Of a stretch of DNA of 43,589 nt, positions 25,231 through 31,317 are shown in pieces. Each line of letters starts with the position of its first letter. Within the stretch, counting starts at the first letter, position 1. Location: the NCBI GenBank assembly GCA_016214745.1, contig JACRNW010000017.1:1-43589 (forward strand). Direction: 5' to 3'. The notes below the pieces were generated by a model, which did no database searches, was not told the DNA's origin, and saw only the letters and a program-made list of their open reading frames with translations. Made by a program: the position numbers and the translations under genes. Origin of the DNA: Candidatus Falkowiibacteriota bacterium. GTDB taxonomy: Bacteria > Patescibacteriota > Patescibacteriia > XYB2-FULL-38-15.

Positions 25231-25317
25231 TTATTGACGCCGCCTCGGCCCGAAACAACAAAGAAAAATCGCCGCGGAAATAAAAATAACAAGAAAAATA
25301 GTCGTTTTTTGTTTCAT
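25231..25317 (-). CDS. Possible 28-residue single-helix peptide
   Basis: An ATG at 25317 opens a short frame ending at TAA (25231-25233). The peptide starts MKQKTTIFLVIFISAAIFL and ends in CCFGPRRRQ: one hydrophobic helix, two cysteines and a basic tail, the layout of small membrane peptides. There is no clear ribosome-binding site and no conservation evidence, so it may be chance. It occupies part of the otherwise empty gap between a minus-strand promoter and the tRNA-Ser promoter. Confidence 0.3.
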   Translation of the reverse strand: MKQKTTIFLVIFISAAIFLCCFGPRRRQ

Positions 25318-25338
25318 AAACCAGCTAACACAGTTTGA

Positions 25339-25367
25339 TTGACATTACTGCCCCAAAATATTATAAT
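25339..25367 (+). promoter_or_regulatory. Consensus promoter for the tRNA-Ser cluster
   Basis: Perfect TTGACA (25339-25344), a 17-base spacer and perfect TATAAT (25362-25367). Transcription would start near 25374, 17 bases before the first tRNA. It is the strongest promoter in the window, as expected for stable RNA. Confidence 0.85.
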
Positions 25368-25390
25368 TTGTGAATATACGAAATCATCAT

Positions 25391-25481
25391 GGAGAGGTGG
25401 CCGAGTGGCTTAAGGCAGCGGTTTGCTAAACCGTTATACGGTCGAAAGTCCGTATCGAGGGTTCGAATCCCTCCCTCTCCG
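25391..25481 (+). tRNA. tRNA-Ser (anticodon GCT)
   Basis: 91 bases with acceptor GGAGAGG/CCTCTCC, an anticodon loop TTTGCTAAA giving GCT (codons AGC/AGU), a long variable arm (ATACGGTCGAAAGTCCGTAT) and discriminator G, all diagnostic of tRNA-Ser. The T-arm reads GAGGGTTCGAATCCCTC. No CCA is encoded. Confidence 0.97.
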
Positions 25482-25590
25482 TTTTGTACAAGACTACCAT
25501 TTTTGTGGTAGGCTTGGACAAATTGAGGGTTGGTACGAGAAGCCTCTCACCGCTACGCCTTCGGGACAGCTTCGAATCCCTCCCTCTCCG
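25482..25590 (+). repeat. tRNA-tail repeat unit A (hairpin plus copy of tRNA-Ser(GCT) 3' end)
   Basis: Immediately after tRNA-Ser(GCT). A hairpin (25484-25499 with 25506-25521, 16 positions, two mismatches) opens with TTGTACAA and closes with TTGGACAA. Then comes ATTGAGGGTTGG, a variable region, and TTCGAATCCCTCCCTCTCCG (25571-25590), an exact copy of the last 20 bases of the upstream tRNA. The GAGGG can pair with CCCTC of the tail copy. Confidence 0.85.
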
Positions 25591-25611
25591 TTTTTGAAAA
25601 AAATTTAATTT

Positions 25612-25698
25612 GGAGAGGTGGCAGAGTGGACTATTGCACCGGTCTTGAAAACCGGAGTCCTCGCAAGGGGACCGTGAGTTCGAATCTCACCCTCTCCG
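25612..25698 (+). tRNA. tRNA-Ser (anticodon TGA)
   Basis: 87 bases with the same acceptor pairs as the first (GGAGAGG/CCTCTCC), anticodon stem CCGGT/ACCGG around loop CTTGAAA giving TGA (codons UCA and wobble partners), a long variable arm (GTCCTCGCAAGGGGAC) and discriminator G. The T-arm GTGAG/CTCAC differs from that of tRNA-Ser(GCT). No CCA is encoded. Probably on the same transcript as the first tRNA. Confidence 0.97.
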
Positions 25699-25822
25699 TT
25701 TGTACAAAGCAATCGCTTTGGCGATTGGTTTGTCAAATTGAGGGTTGGCGAGAGGAATCACACACCACAAGTCCGTTGCGGCTGGCTTCGCACCGAGGAG
25801 CTTTCGAATCTCACCCTCTCCG
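25699..25822 (+). repeat. tRNA-tail repeat unit B (hairpin plus copy of tRNA-Ser(TGA) 3' end)
   Basis: Starts right after tRNA-Ser(TGA). The hairpin at 25699-25737 has stem sequence different from unit A but keeps pairing (CAATCGC with GCGATTG) and the TTGTACAA/TGTCAAA ends. Then ATTGAGGGTTGG, a variable region, and TTCGAATCTCACCCTCTCCG (25803-25822), an exact copy of the last 20 bases of tRNA-Ser(TGA). Confidence 0.85.
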
Positions 25823-25948
25823 TTTGTACAAATTTGCCGCTGTTGCGGCAGATTTGGACAATTGAGGGTCTGGAAAGAATCCACACCCCGTAAACCCTTT
25901 GCGGCGCCGAGGATAGCACCGAGGAGTTTTCGAATCTCACCCTCTCCG
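25823..25948 (+). repeat. tRNA-tail repeat unit C (second copy after tRNA-Ser(TGA))
   Basis: Tandem to unit B. The hairpin 25824-25840 with 25845-25861 pairs at 16 of 17 positions (counting one G-T) with yet another stem sequence (TTTGCCGC with GCGGCAGA). ATTGAGGGT follows, and the unit ends with the same TTCGAATCTCACCCTCTCCG at 25929-25948. The stop codon of the convergent gene lies inside this tail copy. Confidence 0.85.
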
Positions 25949-26795
25949 TTTTTCTTCGCTATTTTTAAACAGGCCTCGCTCCGCGCGGAGCCTCTTTTTT
26001 TGCGCTTCTTCCTCTGGCTTACCCAACTCATCTTCCGTGGCAATCGGGACGGGGGTGTCTCCGAAATAAACCTCAAGTTTCTTAATCATATTCGGCTTGC
26101 CTATCGCCTGTTCGATCAAAGGCGTACGGTGCCACTTTAACCAAACTGTTTGTTCTAAAACATCCTCTCCCTTACCGTCAAGATACTCCTTCTCTTTTTT
26201 ACTAAATAATGCCGACATTTTTGTTTTCATGACATCAATTGCCAAATCCAAATTGACCGCATCACTAACTTTCCAATCAGTTTTCAATAACTTTTTAAAG
26301 GTAGATTGCCTTGGTTTTATACTGCTCAACACTCTGCTTGCGCTTTTCTTTATCCTCAGTTCTTTTTTCCTTTTCACCTTGAACTCCCTTCGCCTCCCGA
26401 GCATTATCGCCGGAATCGATAACAATACTTTCCGGAACGTTTTCTCGCCCATTTTCCTCAACCCATTCTTCTTTTTGTTCTTCAAGTTTGAGGCGGCGCT
26501 CTTTAACTTTTTCCAGGTCTTGCGATACTTGCGGCGGCTCACTTTCGGAAGAAAAACCAAGCTTCGCTCGTTCTGCTTCATAATCCTGTAATTGCTGCTC
26601 AAGTTTTCCAACGAGCGCGCTATCAGTCTCTATCTGTTTATCAACGGACATCAGCTGTTCTTGTTTATCTTCAATTGTTTCAACTGTTTCCTTGGTTTCA
26701 TCTTCAGGAATATTTTCCGGCGTCATCTCTTGATTCTCTGATATTTCTTGCTCCGCCTCATGTAATGATCGTAACGCTTCGCTTTCTGTTTCCAT
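25937..26795 (-). pseudogene. Coiled-coil protein gene split by a +1 frame change
   Basis: Two overlapping frames make one plausible protein of about 285 residues. The first part runs from the ATG at 26795 (good ribosome-binding site, ATAGGGGGC) to TAA at 26295-26297: an acidic, Glu/Gln-rich coiled coil (about 165 residues). The second part, one base forward, continues as KKLLKTDWKVSDAVNLDLAI through EVYFGDTPVPIATEDEL to the TGA at 25937-25939 and looks like a real folded domain. The frames meet at CTT TAA A, which resembles the prfB +1 frameshift site but has no well-spaced Shine-Dalgarno element. It may be a mutation, a sequencing error or a programmed shift. No family recognised. It follows comF by 28 bases. 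Confidence 0.6.
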
Positions 26796-26823
26796 ATTTT
26801 TATGCCCCCTATCAAAAATTAAT

Positions 26824-27474
26824 TTATCCTTTTGCCAAAGCCAACCCCAAAACTTCTTTTGCACCCGCGTTCTTTAAAACCTTCGCGCACTCTTCCATCG
26901 TCGCACCGGTCGTCGTAACATCGTCCAACAAGACGATTTTTTTATTTAAAATTTTTAATGAATCAACCACGGAAAAAGCATTGCCGACATTTTCCTTCCG
27001 GCCGGCTTCATCTTGCGATACTTGCGGCGCCGTCGCTCGGGACCGTTTGAGCACTGTATTTTCCACCGGCCATCCAAAATATTCTGAAATTTTTAAAGCG
27101 AGCAATTCAGACTGATTAAATCCTCTCTCCAACAACCTTTTTCTGTGCAACGGAACCGGCACGATAAAATCCGGCTTGCCGATCTGCCCCTCTATCCTTT
27201 TCAATTCTCTTATCAAAAGTGTTCCCAGAGGCGACGCCAGATCTTCCACAAATTTATATTTCAACCCGTGAATTATTTTTTTAAAAAATTCATTATCATA
27301 AGAATAAAAGGTAAAAATTCTGTCCAAAAATTCGCCTCGAAGCGAATGATGGTCTGGTTTTATGTTTTCCCGACACGCGGCGCAGAGCCACTCCCCCTCT
27401 CTCCCGCACCCCAAGCACTCAATTGGAAAAAGCGTGTCAAAAATAAATTTTTTTATGGCAAAAAAGAAACTCAT
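26824..27474 (-). CDS. comF: ComF family phosphoribosyltransferase-like protein
   Basis: A 216-residue protein of the ComF family, linked to DNA uptake in transformable bacteria. An N-terminal zinc finger (CLGCGREGEWLCAAC, residues about 20-34) precedes a phosphoribosyltransferase fold with RGFNQSELLA and the PRPP loop VLLDDVTTTGATMEECA (about 178-194). Length is typical. The start is a leftward ATG 18 bases after the stop of the previous gene, so it is probably part of the long leftward run that carries the secretion genes. A role in DNA import together with the VirB4-like apparatus is possible but only inferred from proximity. Confidence 0.92.
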   Translation of the reverse strand: MSFFFAIKKFIFDTLFPIECLGCGREGEWLCAACRENIKPDHHSLRGEFLDRIFTFYSYDNEFFKKIIHGLKYKFVEDLASPLGTLLIRELKRIEGQIGKPDFIVPVPLHRKRLLERGFNQSELLALKISEYFGWPVENTVLKRSRATAPQVSQDEAGRKENVGNAFSVVDSLKILNKKIVLLDDVTTTGATMEECAKVLKNAGAKEVLGLALAKG

Positions 27475-27492
27475 TACCCTCTGGAATTTTTT

Positions 27493-28086
27493 TTATTTAC
27501 TCCACGTTGCTTCGTCAACAAGCCACTCACCGTTAATTTTCTTAAAAACTAATTCCAAGTTTTCATACTTTATCTCGGAATTAGATGCCATATTTCCGGA
27601 TGCCTCGCGGCGCTGGGTGCTAACCGTAATTCTAGCCGTACCCCCTGCCTCGTTTATTTCCGCCGCAGTAACGGAAAGAGCTTTGGTGGTCACTCCGAAA
27701 TAGACAGAACTGTCGCCCGCGGCTGCCTGGCTTTGTTTTATAAAGTTATCAATCCAGGTTTGCATCTTTACCGTCATTAATGGTTTTAAATCCACGAGAT
27801 TTTCAAAATTTCCCTGATTTGAATAACTCCCAAATCTCTCGGCAAAAGCCGCGGCGATGCGCGAAATGTCCGATTTTAATTTTTCTTCTTCCGACGCTTC
27901 CGGCACAACAGCGCTTACCGTCGTGCTGTTTGGCAAAGTAATCGGAGGAATCGCGACGACATTAACGTTAGTTTTTGACGTAGGCGATTGGGGCGTCAAT
28001 CCTTGTCTTAAAAACAGCCAATAAAACAAAGCTAGGATAACCAAAATACCCACGATGACAATTAAAATTTTTTGTCCACGAGACAT
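27493..28086 (-). CDS. Membrane-anchored protein of unknown function
   Basis: A 197-residue protein with one N-terminal membrane helix (about 6-26, ILIVIVGILVILALFYWLF), a Thr/Pro/Ser linker (about 30-55) and an extracytoplasmic domain (about 65-197) with FAERFGSYSNQGNFENLVDL, several short beta stretches and LELVFKKINGEWLVDEATW at the end. The C-terminal pattern resembles small NTF2-like or lumazine-type folds, but I cannot place it. It lies 60 bases after the VirB4-like gene and 18 bases before comF, so it may belong to the secretion run. A VirB8-like role (NTF2-like periplasmic domain with an N-terminal helix) is an appealing guess only. Confidence 0.7.
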   Translation of the reverse strand: MSRGQKILIVIVGILVILALFYWLFLRQGLTPQSPTSKTNVNVVAIPPITLPNSTTVSAVVPEASEEEKLKSDISRIAAAFAERFGSYSNQGNFENLVDLKPLMTVKMQTWIDNFIKQSQAAAGDSSVYFGVTTKALSVTAAEINEAGGTARITVSTQRREASGNMASNSEIKYENLELVFKKINGEWLVDEATWSK

Positions 28087-28146
28087 AATTTTAACAATTA
28101 ACTATTAACGATTTACAATTAATTTATTAATCAATGTGCCGCCCTA
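28087..28146. repeat. Short-word spacer, AACTATTAAC family
   Basis: An AT-rich spacer with repeated AACAATTAACTATTAAC-type words between the VirB4-like gene and its downstream neighbour. Similar in words to 15089-15132. No terminator is seen. Confidence 0.45.
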
Positions 28147-30051
28147 TTATTTTTCTGCGGCCATTTTTTCATCAAACTCTTTTTTTGCGGCTTCAATTTC
28201 CAAAAGTTGTTTTGGATCGGAAGTAATCAACTGATCTTCAGAATACGAGGCGACTATTTTGATGGCCGCGTGCTTAGCACCGGCGAAGAAAATTCCTTCG
28301 CCAACTCCGCATTCCAACAGCAAATATTTTTCTCCCTGCGTCAATAAAAATGTTTTTTGTATCAAATCAATTGATGCCGGCGACTGTTTCAGGAGCAACT
28401 GCAACGACGAGTTTGTCACGATTGCCTGGCCATACGGAGAAGTCAAAAAATCATTAACATCTTGAGTAATAGTTGTCACTCCTAAATAATATTTGCGGCA
28501 GCGTTTAACCAAAGCAAAAATAAATTTAGCGCTATCTTCGTGCTGCATCAGCCACCAGGCCTCATCAACCACAAGAATTCTCTTTTTCCTTTCCGAGCGA
28601 ACCACATTCCAAATAAAATTAACAACGTTATAAATGGCAATTGGCCGTAATTCATCTTCAAGATCTCGGACGGAAAAAATTACCAAAGGATTACGAACGT
28701 CAATCGTAGTCGGCGAATTAAGCAAACCGGAAAAAGTTCCTTCCGTAAATTTTCTTAAACGCTCCACCAAACTTTCGGCGCCGGTCATACCTTCCAAAAT
28801 ATTTTGTAAATCTTTCATGACAGGCGGCTCTACTCCCATTTTTAAATCTGTATCGGCGGTAATATCTTTTTTAGCGTAAGTTTCAATCAGGGCTCTGTCC
28901 AAAATAGAATCTTCTTCCGGTGAAAAAATAAGTTTTCCGCCCTCGCCCGGCCGAGCAAGCATTAACCGCAAAAGACCTTTCAGAGTAATCACGGCGCTTC
29001 TTATAATGTCTTCGGCATTTATCTCTTCTCCAACCGGCCGCGGCAAATCAAATGGATTAATTTTTGATTCCGAAGCCAGAGAAATATTAACGTAAGCGCC
29101 GCCCGCCGCGTCGGAAAGATGTTTATACTCCATTTCCGGATCAATTACGAGCACTTCCACGCCCATCATCAAAGAACGGAGTACTTCCAGTTTAATAGCA
29201 TAGCTTTTCCCCGCGCCGGAAGTGGCAAAAACCACGGCATTAGCATTTTGCAAAGAAAATCTATCAAACAAAATTAAACTATTATTATGGCGGTTAATGC
29301 CGTAAAGAATTCCGTTATCAGAAGTAAGTTCAGCCGACATAAAAGGAAAAGACGAGGCAATCGGCGACGAATTCATGTTAAAAGTAATCATCAATTCGTC
29401 ATTACCGAGCGGCAAAGTTGAATTAAAGCCCTGCTCGGCCTGGTAAAAAACTCGCTTGGTATAAATCAATTTTGAACCAAAAATAGATTCAATTTCTTCG
29501 GAAACTTTATCCAGCTCTTCCTTGCTCTTCGCGTAAATCGTGACATAAAGAGCAAATTGAAAAAAATGCTCAATTCCCTGCGTCAAGTCGTCGCGCAATT
29601 GTTCAATGTCGCGGAGAGCCGTTTCGCGAAGCGGATCGCGCGGCGCGCCTTTTTCCGCGTCAGCCAAAATTTGCGCCTCAAGTGCTCCGGCTTTCTTTTT
29701 CAATTGTTTCAAAATTACTTCCGCCTTGACCGGATAAAAAAACATTCCAATATCAACTGTTGTGTTCAAATTAATAATCGGCGTGAACCATCCGACACTA
29801 ATGTAGCGTGGATAAGTAATAACAAAAACAGTCCTGACAAATTTATCGCCAAGCAAAACATGAGACGGCTCAACCTTCATTGAGGCCGGGGCAATCAAAT
29901 CCTGGATGGAAACAACGCCTTTGCGGTAAATCCTTTCCTCTTCCAAAACAATCTTCTCTTCCTCTAATCGGCGTTTTGCTTCTTCCGGGGAAATTGGCGC
30001 CGTCGCGGCAGTTTTCTTTTTTTCAATAGCTGCGGCTGGTTTAAAAGCCAT
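28147..30051 (-). CDS. virB4: VirB4-like secretion ATPase
   Basis: The energising ATPase of type IV secretion systems. At 634 residues it has an N-terminal region (about 1-250) typical of VirB4/TraC-like proteins, then a RecA/HerA-type motor: Walker A ATSGAGKS at 276-283, LVIDPEMEYKHL just after 300, and Walker B ILVVDEAWW at 492-500, followed by TTITQDVNDFL (about 530) and a QSPASIDLIQKTF helix. All nucleotide-binding residues are present. It is shorter than classical VirB4 (about 800), and a separate TraC-like protein sits just upstream, so the N-terminal part may be supplied in trans. It is cytoplasmic and would attach to the VirB6-like and PrgI-like membrane proteins. Confidence 0.92.
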   Translation of the reverse strand: MAFKPAAAIEKKKTAATAPISPEEAKRRLEEEKIVLEEERIYRKGVVSIQDLIAPASMKVEPSHVLLGDKFVRTVFVITYPRYISVGWFTPIINLNTTVDIGMFFYPVKAEVILKQLKKKAGALEAQILADAEKGAPRDPLRETALRDIEQLRDDLTQGIEHFFQFALYVTIYAKSKEELDKVSEEIESIFGSKLIYTKRVFYQAEQGFNSTLPLGNDELMITFNMNSSPIASSFPFMSAELTSDNGILYGINRHNNSLILFDRFSLQNANAVVFATSGAGKSYAIKLEVLRSLMMGVEVLVIDPEMEYKHLSDAAGGAYVNISLASESKINPFDLPRPVGEEINAEDIIRSAVITLKGLLRLMLARPGEGGKLIFSPEEDSILDRALIETYAKKDITADTDLKMGVEPPVMKDLQNILEGMTGAESLVERLRKFTEGTFSGLLNSPTTIDVRNPLVIFSVRDLEDELRPIAIYNVVNFIWNVVRSERKKRILVVDEAWWLMQHEDSAKFIFALVKRCRKYYLGVTTITQDVNDFLTSPYGQAIVTNSSLQLLLKQSPASIDLIQKTFLLTQGEKYLLLECGVGEGIFFAGAKHAAIKIVASYSEDQLITSDPKQLLEIEAAKKEFDEKMAAEK

Positions 30052-30059
30052 ACTTTTTC

Positions 30060-30170
30060 CTTAAGATCCTCATGATCCTTAGGATCTTTATAATCTTATC
30101 TTAATGATCTTATCTTAATGATCTTATCTTAATGATCTTAACAATCATAATAATCTTAATAATCCTTCAA
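30060..30170. repeat. Palindromic short-word spacer with a 14-base triple tandem
   Basis: Words such as AAGATCCTCATGATCC and TTAGGATCTTTATAATC, then ATCTTATCTTAATG repeated exactly three times (30093-30134), then related words (AATCATAATAATCTTAATAATCC). It separates the TraC-like and VirB4-like genes in what looks like one operon. Confidence 0.8.
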
Positions 30171-30851
30171 TCATTCTTCAACTCTCAACTTATCTACGTC
30201 AATCATTTTTTCCGTTTCAGCGATTTCGGGATTATAAATATTATAATAAAGTTCAATCAAACTTTGTGTGTCCAAAATTACGGAAGTTAATCCCATGCTT
30301 GAAAGAAGCATCTGAACGTGCTGAACTCTCGCAAACAAATCCCGTCGACGACGTTTAAAGACCTCCCCGCCGAGGCGCAATGCCGCGCCCGGCCGGAGCA
30401 CCTCGCTAAATCTCGACCAAAAACCTTTTCGCTTGTCGGAAAGCGGATCGTACGGAATCGTGACATAAAAACGCTTACTCATTATGTCCCCCATTTCCAC
30501 TAACTCCTTAACATATTCGCGATAATCGGCGATTTGAATTTTCAACAATTCATTTGTCTGCTCTTTCTCCGCTTGTTTTAATTTTTCCAAATAAGCATCA
30601 ATATTTAATTTTCTGGATTGAATTACAATCTGCAGGGGAAATTCAAGCGCGTTTAAAAAAGAAACGTAGGCCGCAATAATCGCGTTCTGCTCGTCCTCGG
30701 ACTTCAGGGCAAAATTAATGCTTGAAACCAAAAGCACGGCTCGCAAAGTTCCGTCTTTCAAAATGACGCTGTCTTCCCTGATTTCGGCGATATCAAGGCG
30801 TACTTTAGTGGCTACGCCCGCCTTTGGTCCGGCAAGTTTTTTAGACTGCAT
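30171..30851 (-). CDS. TraC-like protein (VirB4 N-terminal-type domain)
   Basis: A 226-residue protein without Walker motifs. Its pattern (DSVILKDGTLRAVLLVSSINF at about 28-48, then IAAYVSFLNALEFPLQIVIQ, a helical segment, and MSKRFYVTIPYDP at about 124) matches the N-terminal, membrane-facing domain of TraC/VirB4 proteins. In Patescibacteria this domain is often a separate gene before the VirB4 motor, as here. It ends in an acidic tail. It is 11 bases downstream of the PrgI-like gene, so the two are surely co-transcribed. It probably docks the ATPase to the membrane channel (inference). Confidence 0.75.
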   Translation of the reverse strand: MQSKKLAGPKAGVATKVRLDIAEIREDSVILKDGTLRAVLLVSSINFALKSEDEQNAIIAAYVSFLNALEFPLQIVIQSRKLNIDAYLEKLKQAEKEQTNELLKIQIADYREYVKELVEMGDIMSKRFYVTIPYDPLSDKRKGFWSRFSEVLRPGAALRLGGEVFKRRRRDLFARVQHVQMLLSSMGLTSVILDTQSLIELYYNIYNPEIAETEKMIDVDKLRVEE

Positions 30852-30862
30852 AAAAATTTAAA

Positions 30863-31288
30863 TTATTCGCCCTTATAGACCCCGCCCGTATTAACAATTA
30901 ATGATAATTCCGTCAATTTTGTAGCCGCCATACGTTCTTTAACCGGTCTCGGCGGGATAATCTTCACTTCTTCTTTTTTTAAATAATGCCGCAACTCTTC
31001 CGCGGTTGATTCCTTGTTCCAAACTCTTAATTTCGGCCGCCGCATAGTTTGAATAAGATTCAAAAGAAAAAAGTGAAACGGCTGGCCATTAACTTTAATA
31101 AAGGCTAAAACAATACCCAACCCAAACACGGGAATCCCGAAAACTAAAAAATAAAAAAAGGTAAAAAGTTTATAAGCAATAAATAAAATAATTGTCACGG
31201 CCAAAAGAATAATAAACTGGCGGGTGGTAATTGGCCCGATGATTTTGTCTTCAACATCAATAAATTGAGGAATAACAAACTGCTGCAT
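30863..31288 (-). CDS. PrgI family membrane protein
   Basis: A 141-residue protein. It opens with QQFVIPQFIDVEDKIIGPIT, a signature of PrgI family members, and has two membrane helices (about 22-42 and 45-64, RQFIILLAVTIILFIAYKLF then FYFLVFGIPVFGLGIVLAFI). The segment NGQPFHFFLLNLIQTMRRPK follows, then a soluble tail. PrgI-like proteins (VirB3-like position) precede the VirB4 ATPase in Gram-positive-type secretion loci, and the order here agrees. A TATAAT with an extended TG lies 7 to 13 bases upstream of the ATG; if used, the transcript would be nearly leaderless. Confidence 0.88.
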   Translation of the reverse strand: MQQFVIPQFIDVEDKIIGPITTRQFIILLAVTIILFIAYKLFTFFYFLVFGIPVFGLGIVLAFIKVNGQPFHFFLLNLIQTMRRPKLRVWNKESTAEELRHYLKKEEVKIIPPRPVKERMAATKLTELSLIVNTGGVYKGE

Positions 31289-31300
31289 AAATCTTTCTTA

Positions 31301-31309
31301 ATTATACCA
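31301..31309 (-). promoter_or_regulatory. Extended -10 element before the PrgI-like gene
   Basis: Minus-strand TGGTATAAT fits an extended -10 box with no good -35. It ends about 13 bases before the ATG, which would make the message nearly leaderless. It may be chance in an AT-rich gap. Confidence 0.3.
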
Positions 31310-31317
31310 TATATTCA

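Noticed and set aside
25530-25865. Open frames across the tRNA-Ser tail repeats
   Set aside because: They translate tRNA genes and repeat units, have no ribosome-binding site, and their apparent similarity to each other comes from the repeats.
25482-25948. Integron-type cassette array or CRISPR array
   Set aside because: There are no cassette genes, no integrase, and the unit ends are tRNA tails, not attC core sites; there are only three units, and they lack constant-length repeats with unique spacers.
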